Shown here piece by piece: positions 26,793-35,575 of a stretch of DNA of 64,000 bases; the stretch's first letter is position 1; the number at the start of each line of letters is the position of its first letter. The position numbers and the translations under genes were made by a program. The notes beneath the pieces are model-generated. The model was not told where the DNA came from and searched no databases. It saw only the letters and a program-made list of their open reading frames with translations. The DNA lies in the NCBI GenBank assembly GCA_016716185.1, contig JADJWV010000001.1:372001-436000 (forward strand). The letters are read 5' to 3'. This stretch comes from Saprospiraceae bacterium. GTDB taxonomy: Bacteria > Bacteroidota > Bacteroidia > Chitinophagales > Saprospiraceae.

Positions 26793-28223
26793 TCACAGCA
26801 CCCTGTATCTCAGTCCTATGTTGAGACCGAAGAAAAGGTACTTTTGCTTAACCGGATACGAATCTTCTGTTATGGAGTTAAAGTAATATCTGGCAGAAGG
26901 TTCGAGCATGAGCATCATGCGCTCGTTGTATTTATAATTAAGTCCAATGCTGGTTATAAGGCTTAATCCTGCTTTGGTTTTATATATCAATTGGCTTCCT
27001 TCTCCGGGATCGCCCAGGTTATAGATTGTTTTTTGGTCTGCCTGATAAATTTTTCCGGAATGTCTTGTCGAAATATTAAATCCCAGTCCGCCATTCACAC
27101 TTAAGATAAAATCCTTCAAATCTCTTTCATATCCAAGTATAAATGGAATATCAAAACTTCTGAAATGATTATAGGATTGATCCATGATTTCGGTGATCTG
27201 TGTATCGAGACTGATAACATTTCCATTTTTATCTTTGATGATCGTCTGGGTTTCTTTAATGTAATTGTAATCAAACCGCTCAGAATTGTTGGAGTATTGC
27301 AGGCCTGTTCTAAATGCGAGACCATTGCTGAATACTACAGAACCCCTTAAACCCATGGTATAAGATAAAATTGGTTTTTCAGTATTCGCTCTCTTCTCAG
27401 CATAGGATAGCATTGAAGGATCTGATACGGAAAAGCTTCTTTTCGCTAGTTCAGGTGCGTAATATGCATCAACGAAAAAATGAGTTTTGTCGTTGTTGTA
27501 TACATTACAACCTTCTGCAATTTTAGTGAAATCCAGTTTCCGGTCTTTTGCCTGCAGAAAGTTTTGAATGCCTGGAATTTTACTTGTTTCACTCCACCGG
27601 GTCTCCTCTGTTTTTTCGATGATAAAATTCGGGTCTGCAGAAGCTATAAGATGATCTCCTGCTGTGTAATTTAAATCATTTGCTACGGATTCGTTTTCCT
27701 CTGCTATTTCATCCTGATCAGATCTTGCAGATAAATCTTTTTTGCTTTGTGTCGTTTCGCTATTTCTTTCATATCCATAGCTTGCACTGGAATTTGAAGA
27801 TAACAAATTTTTATCCCCGATTTCAGGAGCCTTCTTTTCAACAATATAACTAACCTGTGTCGCAATTGCTTCTGATGCTTCCGAAATAGAATTACTGGTT
27901 TGGCTTTGCAGTGAAAGCATGGCTGTTCCTTTGTCTTCTGCCCCCTGATTTTGATCGGGAAGATCCAAAGGATGTTTAGGTTGGATCATCTGATCCGGAT
28001 TCCGGTTTAACCACAGCAGTGCAACCAATCCGCCGACCACGGCTAAAAAGATCACAGCCCATAACCAGTTCACCCAATTCCCCAACAGAAAAGGCCTTCT
28101 TTTTTCGCCATCGAGATGCCTGGCGATATTTTCCCAAACTGCATCACTTGGATTCATCTCAAAAGAGTCCAATCTCTTTCTAAAGAGTCGATCCAACCAA
28201 TGTTCCTGCCCCGATTTACTCAT
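26793..28223 (-). CDS. Probable anti-sigma factor with barrel-like C-terminus
   Basis: A 476-residue protein. Residues 1-45 are soluble and charged (MSKSGQEHWLDRLFRKRLDS), residues about 48-72 form one membrane helix (WLWAVIFLAVVGGLVALLWL), a Ser/Glu-rich linker follows, and the last 200 residues resemble an outer-membrane barrel (LRGSVVFSNGLAFRTGLQY to YLFFGLNIGLRYRVL). The 4-base overlap with the upstream ECF sigma gene suggests the cytoplasmic part restrains that sigma. How one chain could span both membranes is unclear; the C-terminal half may fold in the periplasm. Confidence 0.6.
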   Translation of the reverse strand: MSKSGQEHWLDRLFRKRLDSFEMNPSDAVWENIARHLDGEKRRPFLLGNWVNWLWAVIFLAVVGGLVALLWLNRNPDQMIQPKHPLDLPDQNQGAEDKGTAMLSLQSQTSNSISEASEAIATQVSYIVEKKAPEIGDKNLLSSNSSASYGYERNSETTQSKKDLSARSDQDEIAEENESVANDLNYTAGDHLIASADPNFIIEKTEETRWSETSKIPGIQNFLQAKDRKLDFTKIAEGCNVYNNDKTHFFVDAYYAPELAKRSFSVSDPSMLSYAEKRANTEKPILSYTMGLRGSVVFSNGLAFRTGLQYSNNSERFDYNYIKETQTIIKDKNGNVISLDTQITEIMDQSYNHFRSFDIPFILGYERDLKDFILSVNGGLGFNISTRHSGKIYQADQKTIYNLGDPGEGSQLIYKTKAGLSLITSIGLNYKYNERMMLMLEPSARYYFNSITEDSYPVKQKYLFFGLNIGLRYRVL

Positions 28224-28756
28224 ATAACCGTTTTTTGATATTTCAATAGTTTTTCTTGTAATGCTTTCCTGGCCTTTACCAATTGAGATCTTGATGTGCT
28301 TTCTTCAATTTGTAAAGAATCTGCTATTTCCTTGTGCGAATACCCTTCAATTGCATACAAATTAAAGACCATTCTGTAGCCTTCGGGCAATTCATTGATC
28401 ATGTTCAGCAATTCTGTCTCGGCCATTTGATCGATTACTTCCGGTTCTTCTGCAGAGTCCGGAAGATCATCTCCCGCCGTAAATTCGTTTTGAAAACTTT
28501 TGCGATTACAATTTTTAATCGCATTGTTGATCATAATTTTCCTTACCCATTGCTCGAAAGGGCCTTCCGACTTGTATTGTTCCAGATTGGTAAATACTTT
28601 TATAAAACCATCCTGCAACAAATCTTCGGCCTCCATGCGGTGTCTTGAATAGCGAAGACAGACCGCTAACATCTTCCCTGAATAGCGATCAAACAACTGC
28701 TTCTGACTGATACGATCTCCCCGAAGACAACCTTGTATGATCTTTTCTAAATCCAC
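28220..28756 (-). CDS. ECF-type RNA polymerase sigma factor
   Basis: A 178-residue group 4 sigma factor. Region 2 includes RHRMEAEDLLQDGFIKVFTNL and FEQWVRKIMINNAI; region 4 includes LPEGYRMVFNLYAIEGYSHK and the helix ESTSRSQLVKARKAL. It overlaps the start of the probable anti-sigma gene by 4 bases, a sign of coupled expression. The stimulus is unknown. Confidence 0.9.
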   Translation of the reverse strand: MDLEKIIQGCLRGDRISQKQLFDRYSGKMLAVCLRYSRHRMEAEDLLQDGFIKVFTNLEQYKSEGPFEQWVRKIMINNAIKNCNRKSFQNEFTAGDDLPDSAEEPEVIDQMAETELLNMINELPEGYRMVFNLYAIEGYSHKEIADSLQIEESTSRSQLVKARKALQEKLLKYQKTVI

Positions 28757-28836
28757 GAGACCACTAGCTTTATAGATGACCCTTCATCACATGAAAATGC
28801 TGCCTGCCACCTCTTTGAATTTTAAGAAGGACAATA

Positions 28837-29607
28837 TTAGCTTAACACATTGACATTCAATAGGAATTTTTCCAAAATTTCGTTAAAAGCATCCGGTTTT
28901 TCCATCATCGGAGCATGCCCGCAATGGTCCAGAAAGAACAATTGGGAATTGGGTATCAGCTCTCTAAACTTTTCAGCTACAAAAGGGGGGGTCACACCAT
29001 CGTTGCTGCCCCATATCAAAAGGGTGGGTATTTTGATTAAATGAAGCTTATCGCCCATGTTGTGCCTGATGGCAGATTTTGCTGTGGCTATGACCCTGAT
29101 TGCTTTTCCCCGGTCATTGACGATATCGTAGACTTCATCCACCAACTCCTTGGTGGCAACCGAGGGATCGTAAAACGTCTCTTCTGTTTTCTTTTTAATG
29201 AATTCGTAATCTCCCCTTTTAGGAAACGTATTCCCCATACCACTTTCAAACAGCCCAGAACTTCCAGTCAAAGTAAGACTCTGCACTTTATCGCTGTCTC
29301 TTATGGTGTACATCAACGCAATATGTCCTCCAAGACTATTCCCAACCAGATTCAGCTGATGGTAATTTTTATACTCCACAAAATCATGCACATAGTCTAC
29401 GAGTCCGCTAACCGATGCTTGAAGTATAGGAAGTTCATAAATGGGTAAAAGTGGGACGATTACATTGAAATTCTTTCCAAAATTGCGAATAATGCCTTCA
29501 AAATTACTTAAGGCACCAAAAAGTCCATGGAGTAGCATGAGATTCGGGCCCTTAGTGCCCGACTCGATGTATTTAAATTTTCCTTCAGTGCGAATGGAAT
29601 ATTCCAT
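28837..29607 (-). CDS. Alpha/beta-fold hydrolase
   Basis: A 256-residue cytoplasmic hydrolase with the oxyanion segment LLHGLFGALSNFEG, the nucleophile elbow GNSLGG, an acid residue in LIWGSNDGVTPP and the catalytic His in DHCGHAPMMEKP. These are the full triad of the esterase/lipase-like alpha/beta hydrolase family. Substrate unknown; C-C bond hydrolases and esterases are alternatives. Confidence 0.85.
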   Translation of the reverse strand: MEYSIRTEGKFKYIESGTKGPNLMLLHGLFGALSNFEGIIRNFGKNFNVIVPLLPIYELPILQASVSGLVDYVHDFVEYKNYHQLNLVGNSLGGHIALMYTIRDSDKVQSLTLTGSSGLFESGMGNTFPKRGDYEFIKKKTEETFYDPSVATKELVDEVYDIVNDRGKAIRVIATAKSAIRHNMGDKLHLIKIPTLLIWGSNDGVTPPFVAEKFRELIPNSQLFFLDHCGHAPMMEKPDAFNEILEKFLLNVNVLS

Positions 29608-29651
29608 GATTTTTCAATGCTTCGAACAAAAATAGTAGAATTATTAACAAA

Positions 29652-30713
29652 TTAGGTATGCTTGTTCTCTGCGCCTATTTTCCAGTAGAAAAACAAACAA
29701 TAGAGGAACAATACGATTCCAACAATTTGGTGAAAAACAGCGAACCAAATTGGTATGGCTCCAACGCTATTGATCAAGGTTAGAATACCCAACATGACCT
29801 GTAAAGACAACAACAATATCGCGCATCCGATCCAATTTTTATACCGATCGCCATATCTTTTATAAATCCTGTATAAAACAAAAATCATGAAACCAAAAAT
29901 CAAATACGCCAAACTTCTGTGCCAAAATTGTACGATGAGCGGACCGGCTGCAGAAATTTCATAGTCGCCGAAAACGTACAGACTATACGATGTAACATTG
30001 AAGGCCTCATCAGGAATCCATTTCCCTTGAATCAAAGGCCAGGTGGGCGCTACGATGGCTGCTTTCATTCCGGCCACGACACCCCCAATAAAAATCTGGA
30101 GAAACAATAAAATATTGGTCGCAAGAAGCATTCGATTTAATGTTCTGTCCCTTGGTCCCATTAAGCTCTTAGCCAATGATCTTTTGACAATGATCCACAA
30201 CAAATAGGCAACAGTGATGACTGCAGCAACAAGATGGAAAGACAATTTATAAGCATTCACCCAGGGGCGATGAATCAAGCCACTGCTCACCATGATCCAC
30301 CCCAGACTGGCCACAAATGCAGCCAGCAAAACCAAAATTAAAAGCCTTTTAATTAAGACTGAATCGAGTTTTTTCTTGAAAAGAAAATAGAAAAAAGGAA
30401 AAACAAAACAAAGTCCCATAAGCCTTGCCCACAACCGGTGAAAGTATTCCCAGAAATAAATAAATTTAAAATCATTCAGACTAAAAGCACTGTTAATCTT
30501 TTGGAACTGAGGAGTAGCTTTGTATAAATCAAATTGTTCGCGCCAGGATTCTTCTGAAATTGGAAAATAAATCCCCGTTACGATGTCCCATCGCGTGATG
30601 CTCAATCCGCTACCAGTCAGTCTGGTGATCCCACCCAGGAAAATTTGAATGATCAACATAAACAAACCCAGATAGAGCCAGATATTTATCGAATCTTTTG
30701 ATCCTCCAATCAT
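29652..30713 (-). CDS. ctaA: Heme A synthase (COX15/CtaA)
   Basis: A 353-residue inner-membrane enzyme with about eight helices that oxidises heme O to heme A for aa3-type oxidases. Key features are the N-terminal FLGGITRLTGSGLSITRWD, the heme-ligand region WEYFHRLWARLMG, and a second-half copy with LIHRPWVNAYKLSFHLVAA and FWHRSLAYLIF. It implies aerobic respiration with a heme-A oxidase. It is the last gene of a minus-strand block facing the 30.7-31.2 kb gap. Confidence 0.92.
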   Translation of the reverse strand: MIGGSKDSINIWLYLGLFMLIIQIFLGGITRLTGSGLSITRWDIVTGIYFPISEESWREQFDLYKATPQFQKINSAFSLNDFKFIYFWEYFHRLWARLMGLCFVFPFFYFLFKKKLDSVLIKRLLILVLLAAFVASLGWIMVSSGLIHRPWVNAYKLSFHLVAAVITVAYLLWIIVKRSLAKSLMGPRDRTLNRMLLATNILLFLQIFIGGVVAGMKAAIVAPTWPLIQGKWIPDEAFNVTSYSLYVFGDYEISAAGPLIVQFWHRSLAYLIFGFMIFVLYRIYKRYGDRYKNWIGCAILLLSLQVMLGILTLINSVGAIPIWFAVFHQIVGIVLFLYCLFFYWKIGAENKHT

Positions 30714-30770
30714 GGGTCAAAGATCAAAATATTCGCTAACTCTTCATTTTTGATTTCGTTTTCCCATCAT

Positions 30771-31002
30771 ATATATTCAATTTAAATATATAAATAAAAT
30801 ACATGATGTATTTACTCGTGTTGAAATGTGGAAAACGTTCTATTAAAATTCAATATAATGTTTTCAACAATTTATTTTTAATCTATTTAATTCATTATCA
30901 AGATTAAAAAATACTTATGAACACTTGTTGAAATCAGACCTTGTTAAAAACAGATGTTGATACTGATGTTTAATAAAAAATAAATATCCGTGTTTATGAA
31001 CA
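30771..31002. other. Candidate replication origin: AT-rich with DnaA-box-like 9-mers
   Basis: The divergent gap holds a very AT-rich stretch (30771-30800) and several 9-mers close to the DnaA box TTATnCACA: TTTTCCACA (minus, 30827-30835), TTTTCAACA (30861-30869), TTATCAAGA (30895-30903), TTATGAACA (30915-30923 and 30994-31002), ATTTCAACA (minus, 30926-30934) and GTATCAACA (minus, 30955-30963). Genes left of it read leftward from 30.7 to 26.8 kb and all genes to 47.4 kb read rightward. Two parS-like sites lie about 22 kb away. No dnaA is present, and the boxes are imperfect. Confidence 0.5.
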
Positions 31003-31021
31003 GCTTTACCAAAGAAAACGC

Positions 31022-31155
31022 CATATTGAATAATTTGCAGTGGAATTCTTACTCAAAATTTAATAATAAGATAAAAACCGTCTGAAGTACATTTTAAAAT
31101 TAAAAAATTCAGGTACTGAATAGCAGCGTTTTAAATGTACGAATTATTCAATATG
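31022..31155. repeat. Nested inverted repeats before dtd
   Basis: CATATTGAATAATT (31022-31035) and its exact reverse complement (31142-31155) form 14-base outer arms. Inside lie GTACATTTTAAAAT (31087-31100) and GTTTTAAATGTAC (31128-31140), an imperfect second pair. The structure ends 13 bases before dtd. It may be a small mobile element, a folded leader, or part of the origin region. Confidence 0.6.
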
Positions 31156-31168
31156 TTTAAAAAAAAGT

Positions 31169-31621
31169 ATGAGAGCATTGTTACAGCGGGTTCAAACAGC
31201 AAAGGTGGAGATTGAGGGACAAATCGTCGCAGAAATAGACCACGGCCTCCTGGTTTTTCTCGGGGTATGTGACGAAGACGATGCATCCGATATTGAATGG
31301 TTGTCATCGAAAATCGTTCAAATGCGCATTTTTTCAGATGAAAATCATAAGATGAACTTGTCGGTAGAAGAAACTGGAGGACAATTTCTGATCATCAGTC
31401 AATTTACGCTCTATGCGTCTACCAAAAAAGGAAACAGACCGGGATTTACTGCTGCCGCCCGAGGTGAAAAGGCTAAAAAATTATATGATGATTTTGTCGG
31501 TAAGATTGAGGAATTGAGCTCTAAAAAAGTTGAAACTGGTGAATTTGGGGCGGATATGAAAGTTTATCTGATCAATGACGGTCCGGTGACCATATGGATA
31601 GACAGCAAAAATAAAGAATAA
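31169..31621 (+). CDS. dtd: D-aminoacyl-tRNA deacylase
   Basis: A 150-residue enzyme that removes D-amino acids from mischarged tRNA. Typical elements are MRALLQRV at the start, the SQFTLYAST segment and the cross-subunit GPVT motif (DGPVTIWID). The length matches the family. It heads a long plus-strand series; a MazG-like gene follows after 6 bases. Confidence 0.94.
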   Translation: MRALLQRVQTAKVEIEGQIVAEIDHGLLVFLGVCDEDDASDIEWLSSKIVQMRIFSDENHKMNLSVEETGGQFLIISQFTLYASTKKGNRPGFTAAARGEKAKKLYDDFVGKIEELSSKKVETGEFGADMKVYLINDGPVTIWIDSKNKE

Positions 31622-31627
31622 AAAAAA

Positions 31628-31972
31628 ATGAATAAGTACCAGGAACAAACCGATCAGTGGATCCGGCAATTCGGTGTCCGTTATTTTGATGAAAGAACAA
31701 ATATGCTTTTACTCGTAGAGGAGGTAGGAGAATTATCGCGATGGATCGCAAGAAAATATGGAGAACAATCCTTTAAGGAAGCGGAAGACGAAAAAAATGT
31801 CGATAATCATATTGAAGATGAAATGGCGGATGTTTTTTTTGTATTCTGCTGTCTGGCCAACCAAATGAACATAGATATCGACCGTATATTTGAAAGAAAT
31901 CTCGATAAAAAAACAAATCGGGACAGCGACAGGCATCATTCAAATAAAAAACTTAAATCAGAACGCGATTGA
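31628..31972 (+). CDS. MazG-like nucleotide pyrophosphohydrolase
   Basis: A 114-residue all-helical protein with the metal-binding EEVGEL (ExxE) and DEMADVFF (ExxD) motifs of the MazG/dUTPase superfamily. Members hydrolyse non-canonical or excess nucleoside triphosphates. Its close pairing with dtd is common in this phylum. The tail is basic and probably disordered. Confidence 0.85.
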   Translation: MNKYQEQTDQWIRQFGVRYFDERTNMLLLVEEVGELSRWIARKYGEQSFKEAEDEKNVDNHIEDEMADVFFVFCCLANQMNIDIDRIFERNLDKKTNRDSDRHHSNKKLKSERD

Positions 31973-32922
31973 TCAAAAGAACTACACAGATTCTGGCTTT
32001 TTCCTTTCTGATCATTTGTTTGTTTTCGGCTGTATTTGCTTATGTGCTGATTTCAGATAAAACCAGACATGCAAACAATCAGATTCCCGATTGTGCATTA
32101 TGGGAACCCATGCAGAAAGCCTGTATTCGATGCGATCTGGTTTTTGAACAAAAGGAAAACTGGATCAGCAGATATTTTACCGGATTGAATTCGACTTATA
32201 AATGCCAGCTATCAAACTCCGAAAACAACATCCAGGAAAATTGCTTTTATTATTTATTTGGTGCAGACAAATTTGGTCGCGATGTGTTCAGCCGGGTAGT
32301 TCTGGGTCTCCGGTATACGCTGCTTATCTCACTAAGTGCCGTACTCTTGTCATTAATCATTGGTTTGGTTCTAGGAGGCCTTGCAGGATATTTTGGTGGA
32401 AAAACCGACCAGATCATCAGCGTTTTTGTAAATGTTTTCTGGTCGTTACCAACGATACTTCTCGCATTTGCAGTGATTCTGAGTTTTGGAAGGAACATGT
32501 TTTCGATTTTTATAGCCATCAGTCTTACCATGTGGGGCGATGTAGCAAGATTGGTGCGGGGCCTGGTTCTTAAACACAAGGAATACCTGTACGTTCAGGC
32601 TGCCAAAACCCTGGGATACTCGAGAATAAAAATCATCTTCAAAGAAATTATTCCTAATCTTATGGGACCGGTCTGGGTCAATGCCGCAGGGAATTTTGCC
32701 CTGGCTGTCTTGCTGGAATCAGGACTTTCATTCTTAGGATTTGGCTTGCAGCCACCGGTGCCAACTTTGGGGAACATTTTACAAGAACAGTATGTATACG
32801 CGATTTCGGGAAAGCCTATGTTAGCGTTGATTCCTTCTATTATTGTAGTTTTGCTCATATTATCTTTTCAGGTTTTTACAAATTATTTAAGAGACCGTAA
32901 CGACCTGAAAAAGAAGCATTGA
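31969..32922 (+). CDS. Peptide-type ABC transporter permease (DppC/OppC-like)
   Basis: A 317-residue inner-membrane permease, TTG start overlapping the previous stop. It has one N-terminal helix, a long periplasmic loop with a Cys pair (CIRCD), then five helices with the EAA-type coupling loop AAKTLGYSRIKIIFKEIIPN. The family imports di- or oligopeptides or nickel. Neither ATPase nor binding protein is in the window, so the partners are elsewhere. Confidence 0.87.
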   Translation: MIKRTTQILAFSFLIICLFSAVFAYVLISDKTRHANNQIPDCALWEPMQKACIRCDLVFEQKENWISRYFTGLNSTYKCQLSNSENNIQENCFYYLFGADKFGRDVFSRVVLGLRYTLLISLSAVLLSLIIGLVLGGLAGYFGGKTDQIISVFVNVFWSLPTILLAFAVILSFGRNMFSIFIAISLTMWGDVARLVRGLVLKHKEYLYVQAAKTLGYSRIKIIFKEIIPNLMGPVWVNAAGNFALAVLLESGLSFLGFGLQPPVPTLGNILQEQYVYAISGKPMLALIPSIIVVLLILSFQVFTNYLRDRNDLKKKH

Positions 32923-32928
32923 TTCAAA

Positions 32929-34152
32929 ATGACCAGGGAACACGATTTACTTGTAAAAAAAGAAAATGAACTTAGTTTAAAGCAGCTTCAAATTACGTCG
33001 TTGCTCAACATTACTCAGGCGATCAATGGGAACCTGCCGCAGGAAGAATTGTTTGAGATGTATAAAAAATTCCTGACCTGGGAACTCAGTATTGAACGTC
33101 TGGTATTATTTTCAAAAGACGATAAAAACTGGATACCGGTGGTGAGTCACAATCTCGATCCTCAAACCCCGGTAGATGAGCTTCCCGGTCACTTTATCAA
33201 ATACAGCAGACTGCACACGGTAAAAAATACGGATCCGGAGGCCATGCGTTTTTTTGAATTTATCATTCCGGTTTATCATAAATCAGACCCGATTGCTTAC
33301 TCTCTGATCAGCGGGATTAAAAACGGAGATGACATTTATGCGAATATTCAATTCATCACGTCCATAACGAACATTGTGGCGGTTGCCATTGAAAACAAAC
33401 GACTGGTCCGAAAACAAATTATCCAGGAAACAGAATGGGAGATGGCCAAAGAAGTAACGCAAATGCTCATCCCGGATCAAATGCCCGAAGGAAAAGAGTT
33501 TTCACTGGCCAATATTTACAAACCACACTACAAAGTGGGAGGAGACTACATCGATTATTTATGGTTCTCCGAGCACCAGCTTTGTTTTTGCATAGCAGAT
33601 GTTTCAGGCAAAGGAATTGCTGCAGCCATGATCATGGCCAATTTTCAGGCATTGGTCCAGAATTTAGGTCAGCAATACAAAGATCTGGAAACACTCGTAC
33701 TGGCGTTAAATCAGGCAGTATTGAGGATAACCAAAGGCGAAAAATACCTCACCTTTTTTATAGGAGAGGCCGATTTTAAACAAAAACGGCTTTATTATGT
33801 GAACGCAGGTCACATTCCACCTGTTTTGTATCAAAAAGGGGAGATTATTGAACTGAAAGCAAGCACAACGATAATAGGCCATTTTGATCCATTGCCCGAT
33901 ATAAAAGAATCTTATGTTCCGTTGGAGCCCGGTACCATACTCGTAGCCTATACGGATGGATTGACCGATGTAAAAAACCAGTCTGGCGTAAACTTTTCAA
34001 TGAATAAACTAAAACAGTTTATATTAGACCATAAATCCGACAAGCCCGGAAAGCTTTGTCAGGACCTGATGGACGAGATTGTATTACATGGAGAAAATAC
34101 AGAAATGCCAGACGATATAGCGATCATGACCTTTAAATACGAAGCACCATGA
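32929..34152 (+). CDS. GAF-like plus SpoIIE (PP2C) phosphatase
   Basis: A 407-residue protein with an N-terminal coiled coil, a GAF-like sensor region (about 30-160) and a C-terminal PP2C-type domain. Metal-binding residues are seen in VGGDYIDYLWF, CIADVSGKGIAAAMIM and YTDGLTDVKN. This layout matches RsbU-type serine phosphatases that act on anti-anti-sigma proteins. It overlaps the following gene by 4 bases. The partner switch proteins are not in the window. Confidence 0.87.
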   Translation: MTREHDLLVKKENELSLKQLQITSLLNITQAINGNLPQEELFEMYKKFLTWELSIERLVLFSKDDKNWIPVVSHNLDPQTPVDELPGHFIKYSRLHTVKNTDPEAMRFFEFIIPVYHKSDPIAYSLISGIKNGDDIYANIQFITSITNIVAVAIENKRLVRKQIIQETEWEMAKEVTQMLIPDQMPEGKEFSLANIYKPHYKVGGDYIDYLWFSEHQLCFCIADVSGKGIAAAMIMANFQALVQNLGQQYKDLETLVLALNQAVLRITKGEKYLTFFIGEADFKQKRLYYVNAGHIPPVLYQKGEIIELKASTTIIGHFDPLPDIKESYVPLEPGTILVAYTDGLTDVKNQSGVNFSMNKLKQFILDHKSDKPGKLCQDLMDEIVLHGENTEMPDDIAIMTFKYEAP

Positions 34153-34922
34153 AAAAGAAACTCATAGCCGTGCTTTTGGCCATTTTTGCAGGAGCCTTTG
34201 GCGTGCATAAGTTTTATCTGCGGCAACCCGAAATGGGTATAGCCTACATCGCCCTTTATATCTGGTTAGGTCGTTTTTTCGGATTTCCTTTTTCTGCGAT
34301 ACTGGCCTGGTACGATGCCTACAAATTGATGATGATGGATGAGCAGGAATTCGACAGGAAATACAATAGTTATTATTTCAGGGATCGCTACGGAAGACGG
34401 AGAGACATTCCTAAAGAAAGGCCGTTTCAAAAAAGAGGAAAATATATTTTAATCGATGACGATCAGCCCAAAACGGAAAAGCAGCCATCAAATTATTTTA
34501 AAAACAAACGGAATAAGAAAATAGCAGAAACACATAAACAGGCAGGCATTCGAAAATTCAAAGCATACGACGCTAAAGGAGCGATAGAAGAATTTACCAA
34601 AGCACTAGAGAATAACCCCACAGATATTTCTACCCATTTTAACATTGCTTGTGCATATTCTGTAGAGGAAAAAGGAATGGAAGCGTTCCAACACCTCGAG
34701 CAAGCCGTATCACTTGGGTATCAGGACACCTATCATATTTTAAACAACGAAGCCCTGGCTTATATCCGTGTTTTTCCAGCATTCGAAATGTTCCAAATGA
34801 ATGGATTCAAATTAAACCCACAGATCATTTCATCCATCAAAGAAACAGAAGAAAAACAAAGCAAGGAAAAATTTGACCTGTATCGTAAAGTGCCGGTCTT
34901 ATTAAAAACAGAAGCGCAATGA
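34149..34922 (+). CDS. TM2-domain protein with TPR repeats
   Basis: A 257-residue protein. Residues 1-65 form a TM2 domain (LAIFAGAFGVHKFYLRQPE, then AILAWYDAYKLMMM) with two membrane helices. A basic linker leads to TPR-like helices at about 125-200 (AGIRKFKAYDAKGAIEEFTK). It is translationally coupled by 4-base ATGA overlaps to the phosphatase before and the CBS gene after, which suggests a shared process, possibly signalling or envelope control. Confidence 0.75.
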   Translation: MKKKLIAVLLAIFAGAFGVHKFYLRQPEMGIAYIALYIWLGRFFGFPFSAILAWYDAYKLMMMDEQEFDRKYNSYYFRDRYGRRRDIPKERPFQKRGKYILIDDDQPKTEKQPSNYFKNKRNKKIAETHKQAGIRKFKAYDAKGAIEEFTKALENNPTDISTHFNIACAYSVEEKGMEAFQHLEQAVSLGYQDTYHILNNEALAYIRVFPAFEMFQMNGFKLNPQIISSIKETEEKQSKEKFDLYRKVPVLLKTEAQ

Positions 34923-35575
34923 AACCATTGGAAGAAATAGAAATTCAGAAACCGGTTTTGCATCCGGGAGACCTCGTTTCTAAAGCAAGACTATTGTTTA
35001 AGGAAGGCCAGTGTATGGAATTGCCGGTCGTTGATAACGGAAAATGTCTTGGCACATTTCACGAACTTGTACTTCACAACTATGAAGAAGATGTCATTTT
35101 GAATCCAATGGATTTTAAAAATGCGTCAATCGCATCAGCAGGAGACGAAATTCCGGTGCTGTGGAGAAAATTTATGGAGAACCAGTGTTCGACTTTAATT
35201 TACCAGGATGCAGAAGGAAAATTTCTGGGGTACATCACCGTTTGGGATGTTGTAAAAATTTACAAACAGGTTTTAGGAATTGGCGAATCGAACTGCTTGT
35301 TGGTTTTGAAATTGCGGAAAATGGATTATCGTCTTTCAAAACTGGCAACGATGGCAGAAGAAGCCGAATGTTACATTATCCACAGCTTTATTGTACAAGC
35401 AAGCGATCGGGAAGTAATTTATTTAAATCTCGATTTGGAAGGAGCAAATCCGGAAGGATTTATACAAACGCTGGAGCGCCATGAAATCGAAGTGGAACGA
35501 TTTCTGTGCAGAACGGAAAAAGAAGATGTGTTGCAGGAGCGTTATGATATGCTTATGAGCTATCTGAATGTTTAA
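34919..35575 (+). CDS. CBS-domain protein
   Basis: A 218-residue cytoplasmic protein with two CBS motifs (LFKEGQCMELPVVDNGKCLG and FMENQCSTLIYQDAEGKFLG) and an ACT-like C-terminal part. CBS pairs usually bind adenosine nucleotides as energy sensors. In Bacteroidota a gene like this commonly precedes nadK; here a BamA-like gene lies between them. Target unknown. Confidence 0.8.
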   Translation: MKPLEEIEIQKPVLHPGDLVSKARLLFKEGQCMELPVVDNGKCLGTFHELVLHNYEEDVILNPMDFKNASIASAGDEIPVLWRKFMENQCSTLIYQDAEGKFLGYITVWDVVKIYKQVLGIGESNCLLVLKLRKMDYRLSKLATMAEEAECYIIHSFIVQASDREVIYLNLDLEGANPEGFIQTLERHEIEVERFLCRTEKEDVLQERYDMLMSYLNV

